A DNA stretch of 64,000 bases from Nageia nagi. Lineage: Eukaryota; Pinophyta. Under the pieces are notes generated by a model. The model saw nothing but the letters and a program-made list of their open reading frames with translations, was not told the DNA's origin and did no database searches. This document shows, one piece after another, positions 36,661 through 49,339 of this stretch. The stretch covers positions 44,826,001 through 44,890,000 of the forward strand of contig JBITNC010000001.1 in NCBI GenBank assembly GCA_050084985.1. The letters are read 5' to 3'. A program made the translations under genes and the position numbers. Position 1 is the stretch's first letter; each line of letters opens with the position of its first letter.

Positions 36661-37227
36661 CAAAGCCCAAATGAAGAAAATAGAATCTACCAAGAAAAGG
36701 TAAGAGTAATGAATAAGAAGGAACACTTGGGTCCACTTTATCTTAAGTGTTTGACCTCCAAGGCCTTGTTAATGTGTCAACACCAACTTATTTCCACATA
36801 ATAGTGGTAGTTTCTTCTCGAACCAAGTTAACATGATGTTCACCAACCACCATTAAACTGATTACTTACATCTACAATAGAGATCATAAAGGTTGCAAAG
36901 TAAATAGTAGTCAATAGAGTATAGTACCAAATCATACCCATCAATTTGTAGATAAGTAATTATTTAGACAGCTACAGTGCCATGTTCAATCAACTACGAG
37001 GTCAAAGAAGGAGCAATCAATGACATGTCAAAAGGATTGTGGCTCTATGGATATGGTTGTTCAAAAAGTGCAAATTCTCAAATAGTCATGGTGATGATAT
37101 TTATTCGTTATGTAATCTAACATAGTTGTAGTATTTATTGTAAATAGTGCTATTTTAATTACTTCATTCAATGTGAGTAATTATGTATATTAATAAAACA
37201 CAACCACCCAAGAAGGGAGGAGGGATG

Positions 37228-37236
37228 TATAAATAG
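37228..37236 (+). promoter_or_regulatory. LTR TATA box
   Basis: TATAAATAG, following a purine-rich GGGAGGAGGGATG lead. The same context occurs in the 3' LTR at 49331. It would mark the U3/R boundary some 30 bp downstream. Confidence 0.75.
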
Positions 37237-37754
37237 CTAACTTTTAGAGATCAAAAAGGTTGAACATTCTAGCAAATTTGCCCAAATTTATAAGATCTAT
37301 TCACATATGATAATACAAATAGATAATGCTTTGCCCTCTTGCAACAAAGTGGTTATTTATTGCTTTTGTGTATGTTATGTGTAAAATGTTTTTTTCAAAT
37401 TATGGCTATGTATTGTGATTACGAGAGCCCAGGTGCAAGATAGCTTACTATTCTTGATCTTGTATATGGATTACTACTTGTGCTACAATTCTCAGGTTAT
37501 ATATTTCTTATTTTATCTCTTTTTAGTTATCTCTTTTCTGTAACTCTTTCTCCTTTCATTTCTTTCCTTTTACTTTTGATCTTAAATATAGATTGGAATT
37601 GACCTATAAACTATAGATTGAGTAGAAAACCAACATGACTGCATCTCCACCACCTTTTGCTCTTTTAAGGAACCTACCATTATAGGTAGTGGAGAACTTG
37701 ACAAGACCAAACCCTTTGAGGTTATGCTATACTGATCAATAATAGCCAATTTTA

Positions 37755-37782
37755 TTTTTGGCACATCTGGTGGGACCATGAG
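37755..37782 (+). other. primer-binding-site region
   Basis: TTTTTGGCACATCTGGTGGGA follows the 5' LTR by about a dozen bases. Plant gypsy elements of the Tat/Athila group commonly show TTTGGCGC-type PBS sequences here; CA in place of CG would be deamination. The tRNA is not assigned. Confidence 0.45.
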
Positions 37783-37929
37783 CTAAATTCCATATTTAAT
37801 GGGTGTAGTTAATCCTAATAGCCTCGTCTAGTGGGCTATAAATTAAATTCTTTAAGATTATAAGGTTATTTTAACTTATTGGTGACTCTCCTATCAACCA
37901 ATCAATGTTTTAAAACTTGACACCTTTAG

Positions 37930-39860
37930 AATGTAGATTAACTAGAAGTAGTGCCAAAAATTCTCTTAGATAGCCTAGATTTCAAGAGCTATTAGTTCCT
38001 CATAGGAGGACTAGGCAAAAGATTTCTTAGGTTATATCTCCTTTGGTCCCCATAAGGGTAGTCCCATAGTTAGTTGTATTTGACTCAGTTCTAAAAAATC
38101 CTTCATCTCCTACCCATTCTTTAAGTATAGCTCAACCAACATATTTTCTTGCTTGAAATAATAGTCATCCTTTGGTTGTTGCTACTAATTCCCCTCCTAT
38201 ACCTCAATAGTTTTCAAAGTTTTTCCTAAGTATGATGGCTCTGAAAAGATACCATATGAACATTATCAAGATGTATCTTTGTTGAATTCAAGCTTTGATA
38301 TTACTAATGAAACTATGATGACTAGATTACTATCACATTCTTTTGAGGAAAAAGCAGTCAAGTGGTTCAAAACTCTTACCTCTCAATCTATAAATTCATG
38401 GGGAGAGTTATGTTAGTTTTTAATTAAATTTTTTTTTATAGATGGTGATGATAGCATGTTCCTTAGCCTTATAGCAAGTATCAAAAGACATCCTCATGAA
38501 TCCATTGATGATTTCAATATCAAATTTGAAAGAACATGAAAATCCATACTAGTAAGGATTAGACCAATAAATGCATAAGATCTAGTGTATTATAAGAAAT
38601 ATTTCTTTATTGACCTCAATATGCTCATTATTATATCAAAAAATAAATTCCCACATGTTTACCAAATAGTAAAAATTATAAAACATACACTAGTATCCTC
38701 TGGTAAAATGTAGCCTATAATAATCATGCCTTTATTTTTGAATTTTCCTCCTAAATAGGCTCCACAAATAGGTCACCTTGGAGTTCTAGCCTTACCACAT
38801 CCTCCCAAACCTATTATCCAAAACTAGTTACCAACATTACTTGCTCTTGCGTCCACAAGTGCTGGTGCTAAACCTAAATCTCAAGAAGAGGAAAGAATAA
38901 GGTAGTTGGAGGTAACTATCAGGAATCTAACCAATAAGTTCACTTTGCAAGAAAGGTAGAATCATAGTTTTAATTACAAAAGATATGATAATCAATATCA
39001 ACCAAAATTCTAGCCCAAGGTCAACCAGCTAGAATAGACAGATCCTCCCAAAATAATTGAAAATGCTATTATGACTAGTTCTATAGATAGTGTTGCTTTG
39101 GGCATTATGGAATGGTGTCTACCATGTTTAGCTCCTCATTTTTTAGATTCATGTGTGATGTATCAACATCAATACATGGGATTACATTCTAACTAGATGG
39201 TAAAACCTATATCAGATCCTATTTTTGATCTCAGAATGGTGAACTTTTAGCTTCCAAGATATGCTAGAGAGCAAGCAAATTATGTTCAAACTAGAGCAAC
39301 TTCTTCAATAGTTCCATAGCAACTCCAAGCCACTTAGCAAAATCAAGCATCCACTCATGTATAATTTGAACCTAAGAAAGCTAAGGCTCCCTTAGCTCAA
39401 CCTTAGAACCAACAACATAAAGTTCCATTAAATCCAAGTACTATTCCATCAAATATGAGTACTAAAGCCCCAATTGAAATAAACCCTGCTGTAACTATAA
39501 AAGAAGTCTCGAAGAAAGAGATACCTAATATATTGAGATATACTTTCATTACTAATTATCATAAAGAAAAAGATACTCAATATTTCAAAACACATCAATA
39601 AGTGAAACCAAGTAAGTTCATCTCATATGCTCCATACAATATTGTGAAAGAATTAAAGAAAACTCCTTCTAGGATGACCATATTTGATGCATTAAAGATA
39701 CTAAGTCAATTAGATCTTTTGTAAGAAGATTTAAAGTTAAAAAATAGTAAAAAAGGGTAAATGAAGAGAATCTTATCTATGCAATGTTTTAAGATGTCCC
39801 TCCAGCTCCAATAGGTATAACATGACCCCCACCTTTCTATTTATCTCTAAGACTAGAAGG
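37930..39860 (+). pseudogene. gag of the 13.8-kb element
   Basis: The N-part (LTRSSAKNSLR, ELLVPHRRTRQKIS) leads by frameshift into a Retrotrans_gag domain at about 38215-38560: FPKYDGSEKIPYEHYQD, SFEEKAVKWFKTLTSQSINS, LIASIKRHPHESIDDF. This matches the family pattern W...L...SI-SW...F and KR...ESI-DF. A Gln/Pro-rich linker follows, then APYNIVKELKKTPSRMTIFD near 39630, a helix usually found just before the protease in plant OTA elements. No clear CCHC knuckle was seen. Several stops and at least two frameshifts. Confidence 0.7.
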
Positions 39861-39867
39861 TTGGGTA

Positions 39868-40116
39868 GTGAACAACTATATGATTGATACCAAAGCTATA
39901 ATAATTGTAATCCTTAAAGCTATTATAAATGAAATGAAGCTATATATTATAAGATGTATTAATGGTGTAATACAATTAGATTCTTTCTCAGTAGATGTAG
40001 TTGGTAGTGTCAAAGGAGTTCAAATAACTTTAAATGCTTTTCCTAATATTCATGTTGTCCAAGATATTATTATAGTTGATCTTCTACCTTTATTTAGAAT
40101 ATTTCTTTTTAGATAA
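39868..40116 (+). pseudogene. aspartic protease domain
   Basis: The open stretch begins NNYMIDTKAIIIVILKA, corresponding to the retropepsin D-T/S-G-A-S flap region, followed by a hydrophobic beta-rich body and VVQDIIIVDLLPLF. The catalytic D-T-G reads D-T-K, so the active site is destroyed. It would have processed the Gag-Pol polyprotein. Confidence 0.65.
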
Positions 40117-40424
40117 TTTACTATTAAGTTGGAAGGATACCTAGCTTTAGACTATAGTCACCTTCTACTTCCTTTCCAACACAAATAGGTAAAATTTTTT
40201 AATGAAGGCACCAAAATTATCCATCTCAAAAGGATCACTAAAAAAAATTGTATGAATGAACCACAACCAATGGAAGTATTTAAAAGTGACACACTAAAGG
40301 AATCACTACTAACAACTAAAGTTCTTTCAATAAATAATCTAAATTATTAGGTCATAGATGCTAGCATGGGAAATTATTATTTATATGAGAAAACTCAACC
40401 AATCTCAATCACTACTAATAAAGA

Positions 40425-40971
40425 ACATGAGATATGGATAATGTATTTTTATGGTTCTCAATGTAGACATGGATGTGGAGCTAGAGTGATGTTGAAATCT
40501 CTAGAAGGAAATATTAAAAGATTATCCTTTTGATTCACATGGACTTATACAAATAATGCTACTAAGTATGAAGCCCTATGCTTAGGGTTATTTAAAGTAA
40601 TTAGTATAGGCATCAGATGCTTGATTTTCCATAGTGATTTATAAATGGTCATTAAGCAGGCCAAAAATTAGATTAGTGCAAAATATCATTATCTAAAGAA
40701 CTATAAGAATAGAGTGTGGGATTTATTGGAGTGATTCTTGGCTATCAATTTTATATATATTCCTAGAATGCACAACCAAATAGCTAATGTACTTGCTAGA
40801 AGAGGGGCATGCTATAATCTTGCTTATTATAAAAGAGGAGCTCTTGGAGTCAAAGTTCAATGTAGACCTTCAATATCTAATGTTGCAAACTTTTGGCAAG
40901 TATCCAACTTTGATGAGCATATTATGAATTTTCTCATGGATGAAGTAGTGACTCACACTTTTGGTATTTAG
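40425..40971 (+). pseudogene. RNase H-like domain located before RT
   Basis: Reading through stops, the region shows WIMYFYGSQCRHGCGARVML, then TWTYTNNATKYEALCLGL, IFHSDL with VIKQAKN, and FIYIPRMHNQIANVLARRG. This is the plant type-I RNase H (RVT_3-like) order: DGS...GAG, NN-AEYEAL, GDS-LV, IPR-x-N-x-x-AD-LA. Of the acidic sites, the first D is Tyr, E in YEAL remains, D in HSD remains and the last D is Asn. A canonical gypsy RNase H is also present after RT, so this copy is an extra domain, as in the Tat lineage, although I recall the extra domain being placed after RT there. Confidence 0.65.
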
Positions 40972-41259
40972 AAAATGATTGATTGTTTTCAAGAATTAGA
41001 TATTATTCAAATCAAAAATAATGTTATATCGAAAGGATTGCTTTCTTTTGAAAGACTATTTGATTCAAAAGATGTCCAAAAGGCTAATTATTTGACCATA
41101 TTGAAGGAGAATTATGTTGAGCTAGAAGTATAACCTGAGAAGTATATAAAAGTTAGTTTAGAGTGTTCTGATAAAAAAAAGGCTGTTATGTCTTAAATTT
41201 ATCATAAGTTTTCTCAAGTAATTGCTTGGACTTATGATGATCTTAAGACATATGACAAG

Positions 41260-42000
41260 AGTGTCATCCAACACAATTGAGCTTGAATTAGATGACAAAC
41301 CATACAGGAAAAAACAAAGACTAGTCAACCCAAAAATAAAGGAAGCTATGAAATAAGAGTTAATCAAACTGCTTGATTTAAAAATTATTTATCCTACCAA
41401 GAATTTTTATTAGGTTGTAAATCTAGTTCCTATTAGAAAAAAAAGTGGAAAAATCAAACTCTATGTTGATTTCAAAAATTTAAATAAAGTGTCTCTTAAA
41501 GATAATTATCCTCTCCCTCCTATGGAGAAGATCCTACATATAGTAGCCAAAGCTTGCTATTTTTCAATGATTGATGGTTACTTAGAATTTAACTAGATTT
41601 GGGTGAAAGATGAAGATCAATTCAAAACTACATTTGCAACTAAATGGGGGACATTTGCTTTTGCAAGAATGCCATTTGGTTTTTCTAATACAAGAGCTAC
41701 CTTTCAAAGAGCCATGGATCATGCATTTGGTGAACTAATAAATAAGATTATACCAATCAATGATATCATGGTCTTCTTTAGAAGCAAAAATGATCACCTA
41801 GAATATCTTAGACAAGTCTTCAAAAAATACATGAAATTTGGTTTTTTAATTAATCCAAAAAAATCAATTTTTATGGTCAACCAAGTAAAATTACTTGGCC
41901 ACATTATCTCAAAAGAGGGACTAGAAATTGATTTAGATAGAGTAAAAGCTATAGAAGCATTGCCACTTCCCTCTAACAAGAAGGCCTTATAGTTTTTCCT
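41260..42000 (+). pseudogene. reverse transcriptase domain
   Basis: Motifs in order: LELDDKPYRKKQRLVNPK, ELIKLLDLKIIYPT, VPIRKKSGKIKLYVDFKNLN, DNYPLPPMEKIL, YFSMIDGY, FKTTFATKWGTFAFARMPFG, ATFQRAMDHAF, then the catalytic box and LLGHIISKEGLEID. The Y-V/L-D-D box reads PINDIMVFF, with the first Asp turned to Asn. Stops lie in the N-part and after KKAL. Gypsy-type RT without doubt. Confidence 0.85.
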
Positions 42001-42582
42001 TGGTCAAATCAATTTTTTAGAAAATTTATCAATAATTTTTTAGAGATTGTGTCCCCAATCATTTCAATGCTAAAGAAATATGCTATATTTTCTTGGTCAT
42101 GTGAAGTTAAAGTAACCTTCAAATAAATAAAAAAGGCTATAATAGAAGCTCTTGTGCTTAAAAATCTTGATATGATAAAAGATTTTATCATGTATGCATA
42201 TGGAGTAGATAGGAGCATTGCTACAATTCTAGTACAAAAGGATGACAACAATGAAGAACATCTGATTGCCTTTTATAGTCAAACATTGCATCAACACCAA
42301 CAAAGGTACTCATTTATTGAAAAATAAATGTTTTTCATAATGAAGGGGCTTAAAAAATTCAACCATTATGTCTCCCATAACAGAATCTTTGTATTTACTA
42401 TCTATATAGGTGTAAGAAATTATATTATACAAGGAGAACTAGGTGAAAAAAAGGCTAGTTGGATTACTAAAATAATGGAATATGATATAGAAATTAAACC
42501 AACCAAGTTGATCAAAGGTAGGGATCTCTATGAAAGTATAGCTGAAGCTTCACATATGATCACTTTTATGGAGGATAAATAG
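42001..42582 (+). pseudogene. gypsy RNase H domain
   Basis: After the RT thumb, KDFIMYAYGVDRSIATILVQ (family D-AS..A-G..L-Q), IAFYSQTLHQHQQRYSFIEK, MKGLKKFNHYV and KASWITKIMEYDIEIKPTKL form the usual Ty3/gypsy RNase H and connection region. The conserved D-A-S near its start is Y-G-V here. It is closed by a TAG at 42580. Confidence 0.75.
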
Positions 42583-42759
42583 CAACTCAATCAAAAAAGT
42601 GATTGGATTAAATAAATCATGTTTTATTTTCAAACTGGTAGGTGCCCTAAAGCTCTAGATAGATTTCAAAGAAAGAGATTCAAGTTACCTACCCTTAAGT
42701 TTATCATGATAGATGATTATTTATGCAAAGTTTTTTTGATCAAACCCTAATAAGATGTG

Positions 42760-43840
42760 TGACTCAAGATGAATCCCATAGAATATTGTATGAATTTTAT
42801 TATAGTAGCAAAAGTATTACAAGTTGGATATTATTGGCCCACTATATTTCAAAATTCATTAAAGATTACCCAAGAATGTGAGAAATGCAATAGATTTGTG
42901 GGAAAGAAGAGAAAAGTTGCAATGCCTCTTAAAACTATGGTAGTCAAAGAAGCCTTTCAATAATGGGGTATGGAATTCATTGGTGTTATAAACCCAAAAT
43001 TTTCAGTAGGTCACAAGTTTATTTTGATCCAATAGATTACTTCACTAGATGGTCAGAGGCTATGCCATGTAAAAATACAGATCAAGAAGTGATGATAGAA
43101 ATGATTAAAAGGATAATCACTCTCTTTGGAATCCCACCTAGTATTGTATCAGATAATGGCCCAACATTTATTGAAGGTAATTTGTCAAGCTTTATGGCTC
43201 AATATGGAGTGTATTGGTTATTTTCTAAAAACTATTACCCATAAGGTAATGGGTTAGCTGAATCAACTAACAAAAATCTAACCCAGATCATCAAGAGAAT
43301 AATTGAAAAGAATCCTAGATAATGGCATACATAATTAGACTTTGCATTATGGGTAGATAGGATTAGTATAAAATCAGAAATAAAGACATCCCCATATGCA
43401 TTGGTATATGGTAAAATACCTATGTTTCCAATACACATGGAGTTACCAGAATTGAAAATATTGCAAGAAATGGAGGACCATCACTTTGAGCCACTACAAT
43501 CCAAGTATAGTCAGCTCCTAAAATTGAAAGATGATCAAAACAAATCATATGAATCATTATAGCATTGCTAGCACATTATCAAGAAGTGGTTTGATAATAA
43601 AAAGTCTTCTTGAGTGAAGTTTGAACTAAGTGATATTGTCCTCAAATAGGATGAAAAAAGAGCAAAGCCTAGAAGACACCAAAAATTTGATTCTCTTTGG
43701 AGTGAGCCTTACATCATTACTCAAGCATTCAAAGTAATACATTCAAATTGCAAGATGTTATCAAGTCCCAAGAATTACCTATTCCCATCAATGGGATCTA
43801 TTTGAAACATTATCGGGTGATGAGATGATCTTGTAGTACC
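42760..43840 (+). pseudogene. integrase domain
   Basis: The zinc-binding N-part keeps VLQVGYYWPTIFQNSLKITQ and CEKCNRF. The core reads WGMEFIGVINPKF, DYFTRWSEAMPCKNTD, FGIPPSIVSDNGPTFIEGN and NGLAESTNKNLTQIIKRII. The second Asp (SDN) and the Glu (AES) remain, and the first Asp position reads Glu. A C-terminal stretch includes TSPYALVYGKIPMFPIHMEL and FELSDIVLK. Stops and frameshifts throughout. No chromodomain is seen at the end. Confidence 0.8.
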
Positions 43841-44369
43841 CACAAAGCCATGTATATTGTAAATAGTTTTTTTGTTTAAAAGAGGCTTCTACATATTTTG
43901 CACATAGTTCCCAAAAAAGTAGGTAGTCATTAATTTTTAGCATTAATTTAGCTTGATCAAGAGTTAATATTGGTGTATTGGTCAGCCATCAATTGAATAA
44001 GGCAACTTTTAAGGAAATATTTTCTTAGATTTAATAAACTATTGCTCAAGTACCACAAATTAAGTCTAACATGCCTTGAAACTACTTATCCAAAATATGC
44101 TAGCTCAATCCATATAATGCATAGGTATTGAGATCCTCAAGTAGTAATTGCCATTAATAGAAATCTCACCAAACTTGGATGAATAAAATTCCCCCATACC
44201 ATCTAGTTCAACACTTAGCCATTTTCAAGCACACAAGTTTTTAGAGCATTTAGGACTTACATATTTTAGAGGTGAATTGAATCAAGAGATAAAAAATTGT
44301 AGGACCTTGCATAGCCTATATTACCATTTTCAAATGAAAACCAAAGGTTCAAGGAAGGGTGTTGATATC
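43841..44369 (+). other. spacer between pol and the extra ORF
   Basis: About 530 bp, AT-rich and without a sustained frame. It could hold a splice acceptor or internal promoter for the downstream ORF, but none is visible. Confidence 0.35.
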
Positions 44370-47300
44370 ATGGCAACTTCTTAATCATTCTTTACAACTA
44401 AAATAGATCAACTTGATGCTGACATTTTTTATAATGCAAGAAGAATATCTTGAGAATGCCTTAGGAATAAACTAGAATGAGATGGGGGTGATCAATCACA
44501 TGGACATGTGGAGAGCCAACCCTAGTCACATTCTTCTACAACACAAGACACCCAAGGTCACCAAAAAGAGGAAGTCACTAGCTCATTCAAAAAAGGATGT
44601 CATGATTGACCAAGGTCTAGCTTATTATGTGCCCTATGAGTCATTTACTTGCCTCGAGCTATTATATTCATTAGCACATAGACATCACTAGAAGCATTAC
44701 CAAATAGGAATGTTTAAGAACCTAGAATAGGAAGATGCATTAGAGCCAAAGTTTGGAGCAGTACTAGATTACTCTCCTAATTCCATCATCCAAGCATTTT
44801 CTATTCCAGTTGACTAGACTTTTCATGTGAAAAAATAAATTGATTTTAAAAAGAAGAAGAATGAATTCTATGTCAATCAAGATGAGATGATGAGTTGGAT
44901 TAGCAAAATATATCAAGATAGTAGGAAGGCCCAACTCTTTCCAAGCTATCAAATAGCCTTTTTTGAAGGAAAAAAGGATAGAGAAGTGTTGTAGGCATTG
45001 GCAGTTATACTAGAAAAGAAAACTTAGATTGAAGCAGATGAAGCCATGGTATGTATGGCTTATAATATTATAGAGGCTCATGTATATTATGAATTCTCAA
45101 CTTTCATTACTAATGAAATAAATACATGTTTTTTCAAAATTGAAAAATCAAATTTTAGACACTCTTGATATCTTTGGTGGCTCTTCACCCATCAAAATCT
45201 TGACAAACTTATAGAGGTAGGGTTTCTAGTTTAGCCAATGAATCCTAATGCTACACCAATACCAATTGACTTGATGGTACCAATCTTGAGTAAGTTACAT
45301 GGATCCTACTATGAGTTAATGGACAAGTTCTATCCAATATCAGTACAAATTTTGACAAAAAAACTCCCTAGTAGACTGCATAAAAGTACAATGAGGGAGC
45401 TGCAAGGAGGAAACAAAATCAATGATTGATACTTCTTAAGAGATCACACTGTAATAATCAAGTATGGGTATTTTGAAAAACCTTTTTTATTACCCAAGTA
45501 TGTAATGCCAAGCTATATTCAATAGAAATGGGAAGGCAAATTTATGCCATAGAAACCAAATATGGATCTGAGGGTAATTTTAAATCTATTATAGATATAC
45601 TGACTTCTACTAAAAACTTTACTCTATTATAAATAGGATGTAAAGATAGTATATCTAAGTTCATTGTACAAAATTTTAAATTAGATATGGTGGAAGTTCC
45701 ATGGATGTATGATGCTTCAAGAGAAATGACCCAAGTAATAAGGTCAAGCAAAAAATGTCCAGCTTTTGTTTATGAGAGCAGGCCTCATATAGAATATTTT
45801 GTAAATAAAATTGAATAAGAGGTAAAAATGTACCCTAATTGGGAGTTCATGCTCCTAAATAAGGCTTGGATTGCCCTTGAAGGGATAAGAAAATACAAAA
45901 ATTGAGAAAACAAGAGATAAGATTTTGTCCTTAACCCAAAAGTCCTCACCTAGTTAAAAAATCTTGGGTGGGGTCCTAATAAAATTTATTATTTTATAAA
46001 ATTCAAATTTGAGTATACAACAAAAATTCACCATATAGAGAGTGAATTATTTTAGAAATTCAAACATGAGAAGTATTGGGAGGTTGAATATGCTAACTTA
46101 CCAGAGTTGGGATAACCCCTTCCTCCTCATTTTTTAAAAAAATTTGCTATAGGAGTAAGGCTAGTACAGTTAGGACAACCATCCAGCATAGTTGAGCTTT
46201 TAAAGAAAGGAGAGCAAAATCCTTTAGATACTACCACCTCTTCCTAGGATCCTCCTCCAAATAAGAAATAGAAAATTCAAACTCTTGCTCAAAAATAACG
46301 AACCCTAAAAAAAGAAGAGAGGCTTGTAAAAAAGCCCCACACCATTATGACAAGGTCACAATCACAAATGATTGTACCTCCACCTTCAAAGACTACAAAA
46401 GAAATTCCAAAGGTAGTGGCAAAATAAGTAGAAATTTTTGATACAAAAGATTTAAGAGAGCCCCAAGATGTAGACAATGGTGCTACATAAGAATCCCAAG
46501 CACAAGAACAAACCTTGGAGAAGGAGCAAACCTAAATTGAACAAGATAGGGGAAGCATACTTGGAGCCAGTAAATCTGTAACAACTACACCTAGAGGAGG
46601 ATCAAGAGATGATGATGATGATGAATTTGGAAAAAATAAATACTCAAGCATAATGGATAAAGCTAAGGATGAAGATAAGGTCATGTAAGAGGAAGAGCAA
46701 TAAATATAAGTTCAAGACTTGACATCTCCTAGATAGTCACAGCCTACCCAACAAGTTGAGATATCTACTTCAAGTGGAATTACTACTCCCCATTCTTTGA
46801 TTCCTATAGCCTCACAATAGAAGATAAAATCAAAATTTTCTACATAAATTATAGATCCCATTGATTGGGAAACTTTTTTTAATAAGCCTCCTATGCTCCC
46901 TGAGAAACAATCAAGAATTTTGAGGAAGGTGATAGAAATGGGAGATATTAAAATAGCATAGATGCCTTTCAAAGAAGGGTAGTTGAACACTGCTTCCATG
47001 GATATAATTGATGTAAATATGTAGAGTGCACTAACAATTAACCAATAATGATTCATGGTATATACTTCAATGGAAAATGGTAAAGGTATTCAAGCAATGG
47101 AGACTAAGATAGGAAAATTGAACAAGAAAATAGATTAGTATAAGAAAGATTACTCCCTTAAAGATAAAATAGTAGCTGAGTTGTAGAATAAAAATAAAGA
47201 TTTTATTACAAACCTTGACAAGTAGAAGTCAAAATTTGAAAAGAGTATAATAACAATAAAAACTAAGCTAGATGCTACAAATCAAATAATACATCATCTT

Positions 47301-48131
47301 AAAGCTCAAGATACCGTCATTGATGCTCAAAACATCAAGTAGGTTGAGGCCAAGATACAAACTATCATTGCAACAAATAAAGTTTTATCTGATGATAATT
47401 CAAAGTTGTTATTACTCATAAAGAATTTCAAAAAATCCTTGGTGGAGCATGTCAAAGATAGAATGATAACATTATCACACTTATATCTGTTAAAGGAAGA
47501 AATAATATAGGCAATCAAGTAGTTCCACATTCGAACCACTCTCCATCAGTTGGTTCTAGTTACATCTAGGATAGTTTTGGAAAGAATGCAAGCTTGTTTA
47601 AGGGTCCTAACTAAAAAGGACATAGCAATGATCACTCCCAAACTAAGACAATTGTATCTAAGGAGGATCTAAGATATATGTGAACTCCAAAATTTGGTGT
47701 TCAACATGGATATTCATAAGCATTAGCTCACAATAGAGCTGGGATTTATTAACAAATTCTTTATTCTTTGATTGAGTTAAAAGCTTCCAAATTGTGGGAA
47801 GAACAAAATGTATAGGGTAGTGCTAACAGTTGGGTAGCCAATACCATATTCCTTTTCTAAGAAGCAAATCTCAGACTTACAACAAATAAATGAGTTGGCT
47901 TTGGAAGCAATCATGCAATTTTTACATGCTAAAAGGCTAGAAAATGTTTTGATAGGGTTTAGAGTAGATACAGTGAAGATTAAGACATTCCCTATCTTAT
48001 CATTGATTGAATATAAAGATCTTAGAGATCTAAATAAAAAGATGCAGCCATTTCTTCCAACAGAGTTGATTCTAGCAGTTGAGACCTCTACCAAGTCTAC
48101 CTCTGAACAAGCTAATGGAAGCAGCAAGTAG
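44370..48131 (+). pseudogene. large extra ORF of the gypsy element, unrecognised protein
   Basis: From an ATG at 44370 to a TAG at 48129-48131, about 1,250 codons can be followed on the sense strand with frameshifts and many TAG/TAA/TGA stops of C-to-T type. Pieces: DQLDADIFYNARRIS (N-end); MMSWISKIYQDSRKAQLFP; EADEAMVCMAYNIIEAHVYY; IPIDLMVPILSKLHGSYYEL; a basic and Ser/Thr-rich middle with PHTIMTRSQSQM; an acidic run DDDDDEF near 46605; then a long Lys/Glu-rich likely coiled coil from about 47080 to 47480; and a C-end with LSLIEYKDLRDLNKKMQ. No signal peptide or membrane helix was seen, so a classic env-like protein is not supported. I recognise no domain. Confidence 0.6.
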
Positions 48132-48479
48132 AGGGTTCCATTCTCTAGTAGGTAGAGACCCCAAACAACCACTAAAAGATTGTATTCTTTCAGAATTACA
48201 CTCTGAATCAAGGTAATACAAAATTATTCCTTTATTCTTTTATTCTAATCAATTCCTCCTATTCTCATTTCTTTCTCTTAAGAGTCTCCAAGAGTTATTT
48301 TCTTTCTCTTAAAGAGCCTAGGAATTGTAAATAAGAGTGTCCAAGAGTTATATTCATTCCCTTAGAATGTTTAGGAGTTATGTAAATACAAGTCTTCAAG
48401 AGTTATTTTCTTTCACTTAGAGTGCCCAAAAATTGTAAATAAGAGTGTTTGAGAGTTGTATAAATTTAGATCCAAGACA

Positions 48480-48760
48480 TCTAATAGAGCCATTGATTCT
48501 AAGTGATGATGTCATAATTTTTGATTGAAATCAATATATCTTGGAATAAAGAATGGTAGGTGAAGATTTATGAAGATATCAAATAGAGCTTGCTAATTTT
48601 GAGTGATGATGTCATAATTTTTGATTGAAATCAGCGGGTCCTAGAACATGCAATGGTGGATGAAGATTTTTGAAGACATCAAATAGAGACCTTTGATTCT
48701 CAATAATGACATCATAATTTTTGACTAAAATCAATGGATCTCAAAAGAGCTAGATCATCA
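48480..48760 (+). promoter_or_regulatory. three 100-bp repeats with CRE-like sites, 3' LTR copy
   Basis: Sites at 48506-48515, 48606-48615 and 48706-48715, again exactly 100 bp apart. Compared with the 5' LTR, the CpG of each repeat has decayed to the opposite dinucleotide (TG against CA), showing that the core was ACGT when the element inserted. Confidence 0.7.
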
Positions 48761-49330
48761 ACAAATCTTGGATGAAGAAAATAGAACCCACCAAGCAAAG
48801 GTAAGAGTAATGCACAAGAAGGAACACCTAGATCCACTTTATATTAAGTGTTTGACACTTAGGGTCCTATTAATATGTTGATACCAACTCATTTCCACAT
48901 AACAATGGCAATTTCTTCTCAAACCAAGTTAACATAATGTTCACCAACCACCATTACTCTGATTACTAACATCTACAATAGAGATCATAAAGGTTGTAGA
49001 GAAGTAGATAGCAACTGACATAGCATAGTACCAAATCATACCCATCAATTTGCAAATAAGTAATTATTTAGATAGCTATAGTGCCATCTTCAATAAACTA
49101 TAGAGATGAAGAATGAGCAGTAAATGACATGTTAGAAGGATTGTAGCTTTATGGATATGGTTGTTTAAAAAGTGCAAATTCCCAGATAGTCATGATGATG
49201 GTATTTATTCACTATGTAATCTAACATAGTTGTAGTATTTATTATAAATAGTGTTGTTTTAGTTGCTTCATTCAATGCAAGTAATTATGTATATTAATGA
49301 AACAAAACCACCCAAAAAGGGGGAGGGGTG

Positions 49331-49339
49331 TATAAATAG
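49331..49339 (+). promoter_or_regulatory. 3' LTR TATA box
   Basis: TATAAATAG, counterpart of the 5' LTR box at 37228. Confidence 0.7.

Larger units (their letters stand above)
36014..37741 (+). repeat. 5' LTR (1,728 bp)
   Basis: Aligns end to end with 48181-49846 apart from about 62 extra bp, explained by an inverted duplication near 36306-36365. It contains a pyrimidine-rich ~55-bp repeat at the left, three 100-bp repeats at about 36376-36660, and a TATA box at 37228. TG start and target duplication are clear; the last bases are set by the duplication. Confidence 0.9.

Noticed and set aside
44370-48131. Calling the extra ORF an env-like gene
   Set aside because: No signal peptide, transmembrane segment or furin-like site could be seen; the long coiled coil and charged regions suggest otherwise.
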